Shown one piece after another: positions 43,737-53,141 of a DNA stretch of 64,000 nt. Origin of the DNA: JADJPG01 sp964491875 (GTDB lineage: Bacteria > Verrucomicrobiota > Verrucomicrobiia > Limisphaerales > JADJPG01); assembly GCA_964491875.1 (NCBI GenBank), contig CAZBIC010000004.1:62001-126000 (forward strand), read 5' to 3'. How positions within the stretch are numbered: position 1 is the first letter of the stretch; each line of letters opens with the position of its first letter. A model generated the notes under the pieces. The model saw nothing but the letters and a program-made list of their open reading frames with translations. It had not been told where the DNA came from and ran no database searches. Made by a program: the position numbers and the translations under genes.

Positions 43737-46118
43737 ATGAAAGCCACATCCCCGAGTCCCGTCCGACGCAAGAATGGAGCGCCGCGCGCCAGCCGTCCCG
43801 TCGACGCCCGTCAAAGCCGCGAAGAAGAGTTGAGCATCCTGCGCGGACAGGTCGAAGCCATCCACAAATCGCAGGCGGTGATCGAGCTGGAGCTCGACGG
43901 CACCATCGTGCGCGCGAATGAGAATTTTCTGAAGGTGGTCGGCTACACCGAGACCGAGGTGTCGGGCCAGAATCACAGTTTCCTCGTCGATGCCGCGCGC
44001 CGCGCGAGCGCCGATTACCAGGAGCTCTGGAACAATTTGTCGCGCGGCCTGACCCAGAGCGGAGAATACCGGCTCGTGGGGCAGGGCGGTCGCGAATGCT
44101 GGTTCCAGTTTACCTATCATCCCATTCCCGGCACCGATGGAGGGGCCACGACGGTTGTGGCGGTTGGTTACGACGTCACTGCCCAACAGAAGCTGCGCGA
44201 ACAGTATGCTGAACTGAAGGTGCGTTCGGACATCATCGACATGACGAGCATCGTTTCCGAGGCGGATCTCAAGGGTGACATTCTCTGCATCAATCAGAAG
44301 TTCGTGGAAGTGTCCAAATACAGCCGCGAGGAGCTGATCGGCAAAGGCCACAATACGACGCGCCATCCGGACATGCCGAAGGACGTTTTCAAGGAAATGT
44401 GGTCGACCATTGGACGCGGGAAAGTCTTCCGCGGCGTGGTGAAGAACCGCGCGAAGGACGGCTCGCCCTACTACGTCGATGCTGTGATCGCGCCCGTGCT
44501 GGGTGAGAACGGCAAGCCCAAGAAGTATGTGGGCGTGCGCTACGACATCACGCAGTTGGAACTGGAACGGCAGAACATGAAGGGCGTGCTTTCCGCCATT
44601 AACAGCGCGTATGCCTACATCGAGTTCGACACTCAGGGAAATGTCACCGCGGCCAACGAGAACTTTCTGAAGACACTTGGCTACCAGCTTGACGAGATAG
44701 TGGGCAAACATCATCGGATGTTTGTGGAACCGTCCTTTGCAGCCACTGGGACCTACCAGCAGTTCTGGACTGACCTGGCGGCTGGCAAAATTCAGGCCGA
44801 CACCTTCAAGCGTGTGACAAAAGACAAGCGCGAGATCTGGATCCAAGCGGTCTATGCCCCCGTAAAGGACGAGATGGGGCGAGTCACCAAGATCATCAAG
44901 ATTGCGACAGACGTGACGGAAGCGAAGGTTTCGGCCACCAACAGCAAGCGGCAGTTGGACGAGATTAACCGGACCCAGGCGGTGATCGAGTTCTCGAACG
45001 ATGGCGTGTGTCTGTCGGCCAACGACAACTTCTGCAATTGCATGGGGTATCGGCTGGAGGAAATCAAAGGCCGGCACCACAGCACTTTCGTCGAGCCGCA
45101 GTACCGGGAGAGCGCGGAGTACCGCCAGTTCTGGCGCGACCTGAACGATGGAAAGTTCCAGACCGCGGAGTACAAGCGCATTGGCAAAGGTGGCTTGGAG
45201 GTCTGGATTCAGGCGACCTACAATCCGATGTTCGACATCAACGGAAAGGTCAATCGGGTCGTGAAGTTCGCGACAGACATCACCGCGCGCAAAGTGGCGG
45301 AACAGAATTTGAAAAACACGCTGACGGCGGTGAATCAAAATGCGCAGGCTCTTGCCAGCGCTTCCGAAGAGCTGACAGCAGTCAGCCAGCAGATGAGTTC
45401 GAACTCGGAAGAAACTGCTGCGCAATCCAACGTGGTGGCCAGCGCGTCCGAGCAGGTGAGCCGCAATGTCGCCACCGTGGCGACGAGCGCCGAGGAAATG
45501 AGCGCCAGCGTGAAGGAGATTGCGAAGAACGCGAATGACGCGGCGCGAGTGGCGACTGAGGCGGTTTCAGTGGCCAGCAGCACCAATGCGACGGTGGCGA
45601 AGTTGGGGGAAAGCAGCATTGAGATCGGTAAAGTAATTAAGGTGATCACAAGCATCGCCCAGCAGACCAACCTGCTTGCGTTGAACGCGACCATCGAAGC
45701 GGCGCGAGCGGGCGAGGCCGGGAAGGGTTTCGCGGTGGTGGCGAATGAGGTCAAGGAACTGGCCAAACAAACCGCCACGGCAACCGAGGACATCAGCCAG
45801 AAGATCGAGGCCATTCAGACTGATACCAGAGGCGCTGTAACTGCGATCGATCAAATCAGCAAAATCATCGGCCAGATCAATGACATCTCCAATACCATCG
45901 CCAGCGCGGTGGAGGAGCAGTCGGCGACCACCAACGAAATCGCTCGCAATGCCAGTGAGGCCGCAAAGGGCAGTACGGAGATCTCGAAGAACATCGCCAA
46001 TGTCAGTCTGGCGGCCAAGAACACCACTGAAGGCGCCAATAACACCCTGAGCGCGGCGACCGAGCTTTCCAAACTGGCAGGAGAGCTGCGAGGTGTGGTC
46101 GAGAAGGCCAAGCTGTAA
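43737..46118 (+). CDS. Cytoplasmic methyl-accepting protein with four PAS domains
   Basis: The 793-residue product has four tandem PAS domains (about 35-150, 155-275, 280-400 and 405-520; the last two share HHRMFVEPS/HHSTFVEPQ motifs). A full MCP signalling domain follows, with the tip QQTNLLALNATIEAARAGEA near 640. There are no membrane helices, so it senses a cytoplasmic cue, possibly redox or small ligands through PAS. It lies in the che operon between cheW and a second response regulator. Confidence 0.92.
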   Translation: MKATSPSPVRRKNGAPRASRPVDARQSREEELSILRGQVEAIHKSQAVIELELDGTIVRANENFLKVVGYTETEVSGQNHSFLVDAARRASADYQELWNNLSRGLTQSGEYRLVGQGGRECWFQFTYHPIPGTDGGATTVVAVGYDVTAQQKLREQYAELKVRSDIIDMTSIVSEADLKGDILCINQKFVEVSKYSREELIGKGHNTTRHPDMPKDVFKEMWSTIGRGKVFRGVVKNRAKDGSPYYVDAVIAPVLGENGKPKKYVGVRYDITQLELERQNMKGVLSAINSAYAYIEFDTQGNVTAANENFLKTLGYQLDEIVGKHHRMFVEPSFAATGTYQQFWTDLAAGKIQADTFKRVTKDKREIWIQAVYAPVKDEMGRVTKIIKIATDVTEAKVSATNSKRQLDEINRTQAVIEFSNDGVCLSANDNFCNCMGYRLEEIKGRHHSTFVEPQYRESAEYRQFWRDLNDGKFQTAEYKRIGKGGLEVWIQATYNPMFDINGKVNRVVKFATDITARKVAEQNLKNTLTAVNQNAQALASASEELTAVSQQMSSNSEETAAQSNVVASASEQVSRNVATVATSAEEMSASVKEIAKNANDAARVATEAVSVASSTNATVAKLGESSIEIGKVIKVITSIAQQTNLLALNATIEAARAGEAGKGFAVVANEVKELAKQTATATEDISQKIEAIQTDTRGAVTAIDQISKIIGQINDISNTIASAVEEQSATTNEIARNASEAAKGSTEISKNIANVSLAAKNTTEGANNTLSAATELSKLAGELRGVVEKAKL

Positions 46119-46137
46119 GACCCCTTGGTGAGGTGAA

Positions 46138-46159
46138 CGGGGGCTGAATTGCCCCTGTT
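46138..46159 (+). terminator. Weak hairpin after the MCP gene
   Basis: GGGGC (46140-46144) pairs with GCCCC (46151-46155) around a TGAATT loop, followed by TGTTT. It is too short to be a firm terminator and may attenuate transcription into the downstream regulator genes. Confidence 0.3.
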
Positions 46160-46198
46160 TACCGACCCGTTCCGTTCGTTTGATTCCGTCTAGGAAAT

Positions 46199-46576
46199 AT
46201 GAAGATGCTAGTTGTTGATGATTCCAAAGCCATGCGTGTTTTTTTGAGCAGTCTGGCTGGTAAGCTTGAGTTTGTTTCGGAGGAAGCCGAGGACGGTCGT
46301 GCCGCGTTGGATCTTCTTATCAAGAACGATCCTCGCCAGCCGTTCGACATTGCGCTGGTGGACCTCAATATGCCTCACATGAACGGTATCGAGTTCATCC
46401 AGTTCGTCCGTCGCAACCGCCAGTATAACCACGTCAAATTGATGGTAGTAACCACGGAGAATTCCATGGAGACACTGGCCTCCGCCATTGAGGCCGGGGC
46501 CGACGATCTTTTGATGAAGCCGGTGACCATGGAGTCGCTCACGGAAAAGCTGACGATCTTGGGCTTGGTGGCTTGA
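46199..46576 (+). CDS. Single-domain response regulator (CheY-like)
   Basis: The 125-residue receiver has Asp7/Asp8, phosphorylation site Asp55 (LVDLNMPHMNG), Thr near 84 (VVTTEN) and Lys near 107 (LMKPV). It is the second single-domain regulator of the operon and could act as a phosphate sink or as a target-specific output. An AGGAA site lies 3-9 bases upstream of two possible ATG codons (46199 and 46205). Confidence 0.9.
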   Translation: MKMLVVDDSKAMRVFLSSLAGKLEFVSEEAEDGRAALDLLIKNDPRQPFDIALVDLNMPHMNGIEFIQFVRRNRQYNHVKLMVVTTENSMETLASAIEAGADDLLMKPVTMESLTEKLTILGLVA

Positions 46577-46606
46577 AAAGTCTGAGCTGAGGAACAACTA
46601 AAAACT

Positions 46607-47695
46607 ATGCCAAAGATCAGAGTGCTGGTGGTGGATGACGCGGTGGTGATGCGGAAGATGATCACCGAGGTGCTGGCTCGCGACAGTCAGATCGAAGTCA
46701 TCGGCTCGGCTCCGAACGGAAAGGTCGCCTTGCAGAAGATTCCACAGGTGAATCCGGATTTGATCACGATGGATGTCGAAATGCCGGAGATGGACGGCAT
46801 CGAAACACTCCGCGAGATTCGAAAGATCTATCCGAAGCTGCCGGTGATCATGTTCAGCACGCTGACCGCCAAGGGGGCGAGCACGACGCTGGACGCCCTC
46901 ACGATCGGCGCGACGGATTACGTGACCAAGCCGGCGAACGTGGGCTCGGTGACGGACGGCATCAATCGCCTCGAGGCTGAGTTGATCCCCAAGATCAAGG
47001 CTCATTGCAAGCACCTGCGAGTGGCCGAGCCGCCCGGTGAGCACACGGCGTTCATCTCGCGGTTGAAGCCGATCGCGTTTCCGCCACGTGCCCGCGCCAA
47101 ATCGATTGATATCGTGTGCGTCGGGACGTCGACCGGTGGTCCGAATGCGCTGGCCGAGGTGTTCAAATCATTCCCCGCAGATTTTCCGGTGCCGATCGTG
47201 GTGGTGCAGCACATGCCGCCGATGTTCACGGCGTTGCTGGCAGAGCGGCTGGCGGCGAACACGGCGATTCGCTTTCACGAGGGACAGCACGGACAGCTGG
47301 TTGTTCCCGGGCATGGCTACATTGCCCCCGGCGGCAAACACATGGAGGTGAAGCGCGAGGGGCTGCGGACGGTTCTGCAGCTGCAAGACGGTCCTCCGGA
47401 GAATTCGTGTCGTCCCGCGGTGGACGTTTTGTTTCGCAGCGTCGCGGCGACCTACGGCGGGAATGTGTTGGCGGTGGTGCTGACGGGAATGGGGCAGGAC
47501 GGCTTGCGGGGTTGCCAGCATCTTCGTGAGGCGCATGCGCAGGTGATGGCGCAGGACGAAAAGTCGAGCGTCGTATGGGGCATGCCAGGTTGCGTGGTGA
47601 CCGCGGGGCTCGCGGATCAGGTCGTGCCGCTGGACCGGGTGGGCGGGGAGATTGTTCGAAAGGTTAAGGAGTCGCGCCGGGCGTGTGCGGCGTAA
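46607..47695 (+). CDS. cheB: Chemotaxis methylesterase CheB
   Basis: CheB removes methyl groups from receptors and adapts the signal. The 362-residue product has a receiver domain (DD at about 10-11, phosphorylation site in ITMDVEMPEMDG) and a methylesterase domain. The catalytic Ser lies in GTSTGGPNA, His in VVQHMPP and Asp in TGMGQDG. It pairs with CheR, which follows directly. Confidence 0.95.
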   Translation: MPKIRVLVVDDAVVMRKMITEVLARDSQIEVIGSAPNGKVALQKIPQVNPDLITMDVEMPEMDGIETLREIRKIYPKLPVIMFSTLTAKGASTTLDALTIGATDYVTKPANVGSVTDGINRLEAELIPKIKAHCKHLRVAEPPGEHTAFISRLKPIAFPPRARAKSIDIVCVGTSTGGPNALAEVFKSFPADFPVPIVVVQHMPPMFTALLAERLAANTAIRFHEGQHGQLVVPGHGYIAPGGKHMEVKREGLRTVLQLQDGPPENSCRPAVDVLFRSVAATYGGNVLAVVLTGMGQDGLRGCQHLREAHAQVMAQDEKSSVVWGMPGCVVTAGLADQVVPLDRVGGEIVRKVKESRRACAA

Positions 47696-47743
47696 ATGGG
47701 CAATTGGGCATTCACTGCATCCAACCACCATCAAACTTACCTA

Positions 47744-48586
47744 ATGTCGATCGCTCCCGAAAATTTCCGCTTTATCCAACAGTTCGCACGAGACTCCGCC
47801 GCCATCATTCTGGAGCCGGGCAAGGAGTATCTCGTGGAGTCCCGACTGACTCCGCTCGCGCTTCAGGCCGGATTCGCCTCGCTGGATGAGTTTGTCTCCC
47901 GATTGCGGACGAATCCATTGCAGACGTTGTTCCATGACCAGGTGATCGATGCGCTGACGACGAATGAGACTTCGTTCTTCCGGGATTTCCATCCGTTCGA
48001 GACGCTGCGCAATCAGTTGATTCCCCTGCTGATCACCCGTCGGGGGCCGATGCGCAAACTCAACATCTGGTCGGGCGCGGCATCCACCGGGCAGGAAGCC
48101 TACAGCATCGCGATGATCATCCGTGAACATTTCCCGGAGCTGCGCGACTGGCAGGTGTCCATTCTGGGAACGGATCTTTCGCCCACCGTGTTGAGCCAGG
48201 CGAAGGAAGGGGCTTACTCGCAGCTGGAGGTGAATCGTGGCCTGCCGGCGCCGCTGCTGTTGAAGTATTTTACCAAGGTGGGAACGAAGTGGGTGGTGAA
48301 AGACGACCTCAAGCGGCTCGTGGAGTTTCGCCAGATGAACCTCTTCAAACCGTGGCCGATCCTCCCGATGTTTGATTTGGTTCTGCTCCGGAATGTGATG
48401 ATCTATTTCGACATTGAGACGAAGAGGGAGATTCTCAGGCGCATCCGGAACTGCATTCACCCCGAGGGATATCTCTTTCTGGGAGCCGCCGAGACAACCA
48501 TCAATCTCGATCCCAATTGGGATACCCTCACCATGGGACTCTCAACGCTGTACCAGCACAAAGCGGCGCTGCCGATTGCGGCGTAA
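47744..48586 (+). CDS. cheR: Chemotaxis methyltransferase CheR
   Basis: CheR adds methyl groups to receptor glutamates with S-adenosylmethionine. The 280-residue product has the N-terminal helical domain, the TTNETSFFRD motif, the SAM-binding loop NIWSGAASTGQEAYSIAM and the LLRNVMIYFD motif. The frame is also open from ATG 47696, which touches the cheB stop, but family similarity begins at 47744. No good ribosome site supports either start. The 178 bases after the gene hold no recognisable element. Confidence 0.93.
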   Translation: MSIAPENFRFIQQFARDSAAIILEPGKEYLVESRLTPLALQAGFASLDEFVSRLRTNPLQTLFHDQVIDALTTNETSFFRDFHPFETLRNQLIPLLITRRGPMRKLNIWSGAASTGQEAYSIAMIIREHFPELRDWQVSILGTDLSPTVLSQAKEGAYSQLEVNRGLPAPLLLKYFTKVGTKWVVKDDLKRLVEFRQMNLFKPWPILPMFDLVLLRNVMIYFDIETKREILRRIRNCIHPEGYLFLGAAETTINLDPNWDTLTMGLSTLYQHKAALPIAA

Positions 48587-48764
48587 AGGCGGTCGGTGGG
48601 GGAAACGACTGGTTCGTCGCGACGCGCCCTCACGGTCATAGGGGCGGTGAATTCCAACTGCAGCGGAGTTACTGCGCGGGGTTGTCGACCTTGCTGCTGC
48701 CCAACTCCACTCCGGCTAAATATCCGCTCGATATCGTGCGTCCAACGCTCCACATTTACAAAAC

Positions 48765-49961
48765 ATGTCGACCATTGAACGCACCATCTCGGTGAGTTTC
48801 CGGCACCGGATTCATTTCACGCGAAATGTTTTCGGCCTCGGTAATTCCGTGCTGAAAGAAGTTCTCACTGGCGAAGGCCATCAAGCTCCGAAGGTGCTCG
48901 TGGTGCTCGACGAATCCCTGCACAAGGCTCAGCCCGCGTTTTCTTCGCAGATTGAGACGTGGTTCAATCATAACTCTCAGATCGCGCGCCTAGTTTGCCC
49001 GCCCATCGTGCTGGAAGGCGGAGAGCGGGTGAAGAACTCCTATTTTCACGTCTCAGAGATCCAATCGCAAATCGACCGGTATCACATCGATCGCCACTCC
49101 TATGTCATCGCTGTGGGCGGCGGCGCCGTGCTGGATCTGGTCGGGCTCGCCGCTGCCACGGCGCATCGCGGAGTCCGGCATATACGCCTCCCGACCACAA
49201 CCCTGAGCCAGGATGACTCCGGCGTGGGCGTGAAAAACGGGATGAATGCCTTCGGGAAAAAGAACTTCATCGGCACGTTCGCGGTGCCGTGGGCGGTGAT
49301 TAATGACTTCGAGTTGCTCGCGTCGCTTTCACCGCGTGACAAGCGGGCGGGCTACATCGAGGCGGTGAAGGTGGCTTGCATCCGGGACGCGAAGTTCTTT
49401 GAAGCAATTGAGCAGGATGCCGTGAAACTGCGGGAGTTCGATCCGGACGCGATGGAGCGACTGATCGTCCGCAGTGCCGAACTGCATGTGAACCACATCG
49501 CGACGTCGGGCGATCCCTTTGAAATGGGCTCGGCGCGGCCGCTGGATTTTGGTCACTGGGCGGCGCACAAGCTCGAGCAGATCTCGGAGTATCAGATTCG
49601 TCATGGCGAAGCGGTGGCCATTGGCATCGCCCTCGATGTGGTGTATTCGCGCCGCAGCGGGTTCCTCGATGCCGCGAGCGCGGAACGCGTTCTCGCGCTG
49701 ATCGAGAATCTCGGCTTTGATATCTTTGCGAACGAATTGCTGCACGTCGACTCCGAGGGGGCGCTGATGGTTTTGAAGGGACTGGAGGAGTTCCGTGAAC
49801 ATCTCGGTGGGCGGCTCACCATCACGTTGCTGAGTTCGATCGGGTGCGGGTTTGAAGTTCACGAGATGCATTCGTCGCCCGTCGTGGCGGCGATTCATGA
49901 ACTGGAGGAACGCGCGCAGCGCAAAGTCCAGGCGCGCGTCGTATCCATGTTCAAACGCTGA
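48765..49961 (+). CDS. 3-dehydroquinate synthase-like protein (EboD-like)
   Basis: The 398-residue product has the DHQ synthase fold: IAVGGGAVLDLVGLAAAT for NAD, RLPTTTLSQDDSGVGVKNG, GYIEAVKVACIRD and the metal-ligand region LDFGHWAAHKLEQ...RHGEAVAIGI. It is longer than AroB and starts SVSFRHRIHFTRNVF, which resembles EboD of the ebo cluster. The next gene is a phosphodiesterase, as is EboF. If that is right it works on a secondary-metabolite precursor and not in the shikimate pathway. The shikimate role cannot be ruled out from sequence. Confidence 0.82.
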   Translation: MSTIERTISVSFRHRIHFTRNVFGLGNSVLKEVLTGEGHQAPKVLVVLDESLHKAQPAFSSQIETWFNHNSQIARLVCPPIVLEGGERVKNSYFHVSEIQSQIDRYHIDRHSYVIAVGGGAVLDLVGLAAATAHRGVRHIRLPTTTLSQDDSGVGVKNGMNAFGKKNFIGTFAVPWAVINDFELLASLSPRDKRAGYIEAVKVACIRDAKFFEAIEQDAVKLREFDPDAMERLIVRSAELHVNHIATSGDPFEMGSARPLDFGHWAAHKLEQISEYQIRHGEAVAIGIALDVVYSRRSGFLDAASAERVLALIENLGFDIFANELLHVDSEGALMVLKGLEEFREHLGGRLTITLLSSIGCGFEVHEMHSSPVVAAIHELEERAQRKVQARVVSMFKR

Positions 49962-49972
49962 TCGCGCCGCGC

Positions 49973-51370
49973 ATGAAACGCACGGCGGTTATCAACGTGG
50001 TCGGCCTGACGGAGTCGCTGCTCGGCGCTTCGACTCCGCATCTGAATGCCTTCCTGAAGCGGGGAAAACTTTCCCACATCGCCCCGGTGATTCCGGCTGT
50101 CACCTGCACTGCGCAATCTACTTATGTCACGGGCCGGATGCCCGGCGATCACGGCGCGGTGGCGAATGGATGGTACAACCGCGAAATGGCGGAGGTGCAG
50201 TTCTGGAAGCAGTCGAACCATCTCGTGGAGGGGCCGAAGATTTGGGATGAGCTGCGACAGGCGGCGCCGGGCTTCACCTGCGCAAAGCTGTTTTGGTGGT
50301 ACAACATGTATTCCACCGCCGACTGGTCGATCACCCCGCGGCCAATGTATCCGGCGGATGGACGCAAGGTGTTCGACATCTACACGCATCCGATGCCGCT
50401 GCGGCACGAGATCAAGAAGGACCTCGGGGAGTTCCCGTTCCCGACGTTCTGGGGACCCGCGGCAGGCATCAAATCGCCGCAGGGCGGGCCCGATGCTGCG
50501 TCGCGTTGGATCGCGAATTCAGCGAAGTGGATTGAAGACAAGCATCGCCCGACGCTGAGTCTCGTTTACCTGCCGCACCTCGACTACAACCTGCAGCGGC
50601 TGGGACCGAAGCATCCGGACATTCAGGCGGACTTGCGGGCCATCGACGAGATCGTGGGCGATCTGATTCGGCACTTCGACCAGCGCGGAGTGAAAACTAT
50701 GGTGTTGTCCGAATATGGCATCACGCCCGTGGACACTCCGGTTCATCTGAACCGCGTCTTGCGCGAGAAGGGCTGGATCACCATTAAGGACGAGCTGGGG
50801 CTGGAACTTTTGGACTGCGGCGCGAGTCGGGCGTTTGCCGTGGCTGATCATCAGGTCGCGCACGTTTACTTGAATGATCCTTCCATCGAATCCGCCGTTC
50901 GTGCGCTGATCGAGAAGCAGCCGGGAGTGGCGCGAGTGTTGGGTTTCGCCGAGAAGGCAAAGATGGGACTCGACCATGCGCGCTCGGGAGATCTCGTCGT
51001 GCTGGCGAAGGAGAACGCGTGGTTTACTTACTATTACTGGCTGGATGATGCGCTGGCGCCGGATTTCGCGCGCTGTGTCGATATCCATCGCAAGCCAGGG
51101 TACGATCCGGTGGAGTTGTTTTTGGATCCGACGCTGAGCGTTCCCAAATTGAAGATCGCCTGGCGGTTGCTGAAGAAGAAACTGGGCTTCCGCATGTTGA
51201 TGGATTTAATCCCGCTCGACGCCACGCTGGTGAAAGGGTCGCACGGAATCATTCCGGCGAGTCGTGGTGATTACCCGGTGCTGATCGCGGATGGAGGACT
51301 GACGTCCACGTCTGAACCGATCGCGCCCACCGAGGTTTATCAGATGATCAAGCGAAGCGTCCTCGGCTAG
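49973..51370 (+). CDS. Alkaline phosphatase-superfamily phosphodiesterase (EboF-like)
   Basis: The 465-residue product is a type I phosphodiesterase/nucleotide pyrophosphatase-like protein. It has an N-terminal metal-binding strand (VINVVGLTESLLG, with unusual residues in place of the usual D-G), the nucleophile region PAVTCTAQSTYVTG, LPHLDYNLQRLG and the late GSHGIIPAS segment. The start is 11 bp after the DHQ-synthase-like gene. No signal peptide is visible. EboF is the matching member of the ebo cluster, but EboA, B, C and E are not adjacent. Confidence 0.8.
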   Translation: MKRTAVINVVGLTESLLGASTPHLNAFLKRGKLSHIAPVIPAVTCTAQSTYVTGRMPGDHGAVANGWYNREMAEVQFWKQSNHLVEGPKIWDELRQAAPGFTCAKLFWWYNMYSTADWSITPRPMYPADGRKVFDIYTHPMPLRHEIKKDLGEFPFPTFWGPAAGIKSPQGGPDAASRWIANSAKWIEDKHRPTLSLVYLPHLDYNLQRLGPKHPDIQADLRAIDEIVGDLIRHFDQRGVKTMVLSEYGITPVDTPVHLNRVLREKGWITIKDELGLELLDCGASRAFAVADHQVAHVYLNDPSIESAVRALIEKQPGVARVLGFAEKAKMGLDHARSGDLVVLAKENAWFTYYYWLDDALAPDFARCVDIHRKPGYDPVELFLDPTLSVPKLKIAWRLLKKKLGFRMLMDLIPLDATLVKGSHGIIPASRGDYPVLIADGGLTSTSEPIAPTEVYQMIKRSVLG

Positions 51371-51381
51371 GTCCAGTCGGG

Positions 51382-51505
51382 AAAAGAAAAAGCGGGCGAA
51401 AGCTTTCCCAGCCCCGGCGGCTGGACACGACTCGCTGAAGTGCGCTTTCAGCTCGTCCTGGCTTCGGCCCGCTCCAACACAAACCAACCCAAACACAGAC
51501 GCACG
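51382..51505 (-). ncRNA. Candidate sigma-54-driven structured small RNA
   Basis: Minus-strand reading: after the sigma-54 site (51531-51516) a transcript would start near 51505. It has a U/G-rich 5' segment, then a multi-branched structure. The outer stem is AGCGGGC/GCCCGCT (51473-51467 with 51397-51391), and the inner hairpins are GCTGAA/TTCAGC (51452-51447 with 51439-51434) and CCAGCC/GGCTGG (51424-51419 with 51413-51408). It ends in TTTTTCTTTTC, a good terminator tail. No open frame fits a real protein. It matches no RNA class known to me. It may alternatively be the 3' end of the long minus-strand transcript from 51621, but the promoter argues for its own start. Confidence 0.55.
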
Positions 51506-51515
51506 GTTGCTTTTT

Positions 51516-51531
51516 AGCACTGCCAGTGCCA
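51516..51531 (-). promoter_or_regulatory. Sigma-54 (-24/-12) promoter of the candidate small RNA
   Basis: The minus strand reads TGGCACTGGCAGTGCT, with GG and GC spaced exactly as in the RpoN consensus and as at the pilM promoter (216-231). Both sites continue with TAAA after GCT. An inverted repeat CTGTCC/GGACAG lies 65 bp upstream (51596-51614). Confidence 0.6.
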
Positions 51532-51620
51532 GCGGATGGGAAGTGCCAAGATTGTTGACGCTCATGCTCAAAATCGGACGCGAGCGCGAGTTGTCCTGTC
51601 CAGACCCGGGACAGCGTGCC

Positions 51621-53141
51621 TCAGTTTGAGACAAGGTTGCCGGCGGCGTTGACCTCGGCGTCGAACACCGCGGTGCGCACGGCTCCGTTGATCTTCACCT
51701 GAACCCACAGCCGGTAACGACCGGGTTTCGGGAACTCGTAGGGGAAGGCGAGCGGTTGTTGGGGCAGGTTGCCGCTCGGAGGTTGGCAGAGTTGTTCCAT
51801 CATCTCGGGAGTGATCCGGCGCGGTGGTTTGTCGCCGGCGCGAATTTGAAATACTTGCTGTGCGGCGACGGACAGGTTTCCCGCCGGGTGAAGATGGGTG
51901 AACACCGCGCCGTCATCGCGGCGGATGGCCATGTGACCAAGCATCCCCATGTAGGCGTCGAGCTTGGACAACGAGCCGTCTGACTCATGAATCGTGAAGC
52001 GCAGGGTGGTTTCGCGACGGACGACGGTTGGCTCTTTCGCGTCCCAGCGCATGACACGTCCGTCGTCGAGATTGAACTCGAACGGCTTCGATGTCTTCCC
52101 CAGCGCCGGCCCCGTGAACCACGAATCGTCCGGATCGGGCGAAACCTTCGGCTCACCAGATCCCGCGGCAGGAAGTTCGGGAACCGTTGTCGTCGCGGTC
52201 AGCGTTTGGGACAAGCCGCTTTCGTGGGTGACATCGGCGTAGAGCCGGTAATTGCCCGGAGGCATCGACGGAAGGGCTGCTTCGAACGATCGATGCGAAC
52301 GCCGGATGGGATGTAAATGGGCGAGCACATCGAGCTCTGGTTCGCGCACCATGAAGACGTGCATGAGTTTGCCGTGATCGGGCACCAAGCCGGGCCACAC
52401 GACGCGAGTGTCGTTGGTGAGGATGTTGAGTTGCGCGATGCGCTGGCCGCCTTCGATGCGGACTTTTACGTCGCACTCCACGGGTTGATACATCTTGTTG
52501 TTCCGGTAATCGCCATCCTCGGCGTTCCACCAGGCGCGTCCGCCCGCGATGGCGAGCGCGAGCAGGACCGCCGCGCCCACGCCCGCACCGCGACCGAGCC
52601 AGCGCCGGTTGCTGCTGGGCGAAGCACCGGGTTCGAGGACGCTTTCCCGCACGCCTGCGGTAACGACAGTGACTGCGAGCGTGAAGAGCAGCACGCCGAG
52701 GGCGATGAGGATGACGGCAAGGGTTCCGGACATCGGCAGGCGCTGGGTGGCGAGGGAATTGACGGGCACAATGAACTTCGAAGTGCCGTTGGCGGTTTCG
52801 ACTTCGACGTGAACACTGTAAGCGCCGAGCGCCATCAGCCAGAGCTCCGCGTGGTATAGGTTCGGCTCTCCTTCAACCGGCTTCGCGACATCGGGTGGCG
52901 GAGCGCCATCCACACCGGCGCGCCAGTGAACGGGCAGGGCGGTGACGCGTTTCACGCCGTTGGTGAGCACGCGGACGTCGATGGTCGCCAGCCCTGGCAC
53001 CACGCCGGGCGGGCGGATGATGACTCGCACCGGCACGGGCGGAGCAGTGCTTTCGTAAACGACGTTCAGGCTGCCGATGTGCGCATTCGCCAACGGAGCA
53101 AACGCGAGCCAGAGCCAGAACAGAAACCAGGGGCGCGTCAT
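51621..53141 (-). CDS. Exported membrane-anchored protein of unknown function
   Basis: The 506-residue product has a signal peptide (about 1-20, ending before AHIGSLNVVYES). It has one or two membrane helices around residues 145-165 and 180-200. A long C-terminal periplasmic part is rich in His-Leu-His motifs (VLAHLHPIRRS, FTHLHPAGN) and Met, suggestive of metal binding. It resembles uncharacterised cupredoxin- or CopC-type proteins only in composition. The ATG overlaps the stop of the upstream gene (ATGA), so the two are coupled. Confidence 0.6.
   Translation of the reverse strand: MTRPWFLFWLWLAFAPLANAHIGSLNVVYESTAPPVPVRVIIRPPGVVPGLATIDVRVLTNGVKRVTALPVHWRAGVDGAPPPDVAKPVEGEPNLYHAELWLMALGAYSVHVEVETANGTSKFIVPVNSLATQRLPMSGTLAVILIALGVLLFTLAVTVVTAGVRESVLEPGASPSSNRRWLGRGAGVGAAVLLALAIAGGRAWWNAEDGDYRNNKMYQPVECDVKVRIEGGQRIAQLNILTNDTRVVWPGLVPDHGKLMHVFMVREPELDVLAHLHPIRRSHRSFEAALPSMPPGNYRLYADVTHESGLSQTLTATTTVPELPAAGSGEPKVSPDPDDSWFTGPALGKTSKPFEFNLDDGRVMRWDAKEPTVVRRETTLRFTIHESDGSLSKLDAYMGMLGHMAIRRDDGAVFTHLHPAGNLSVAAQQVFQIRAGDKPPRRITPEMMEQLCQPPSGNLPQQPLAFPYEFPKPGRYRLWVQVKINGAVRTAVFDAEVNAAGNLVSN

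Noticed and set aside
43278..45425. A 715-codon open frame opposite the MCP gene
   Set aside because: It lies antisense to clear PAS/MCP coding sequence and shows no domain.
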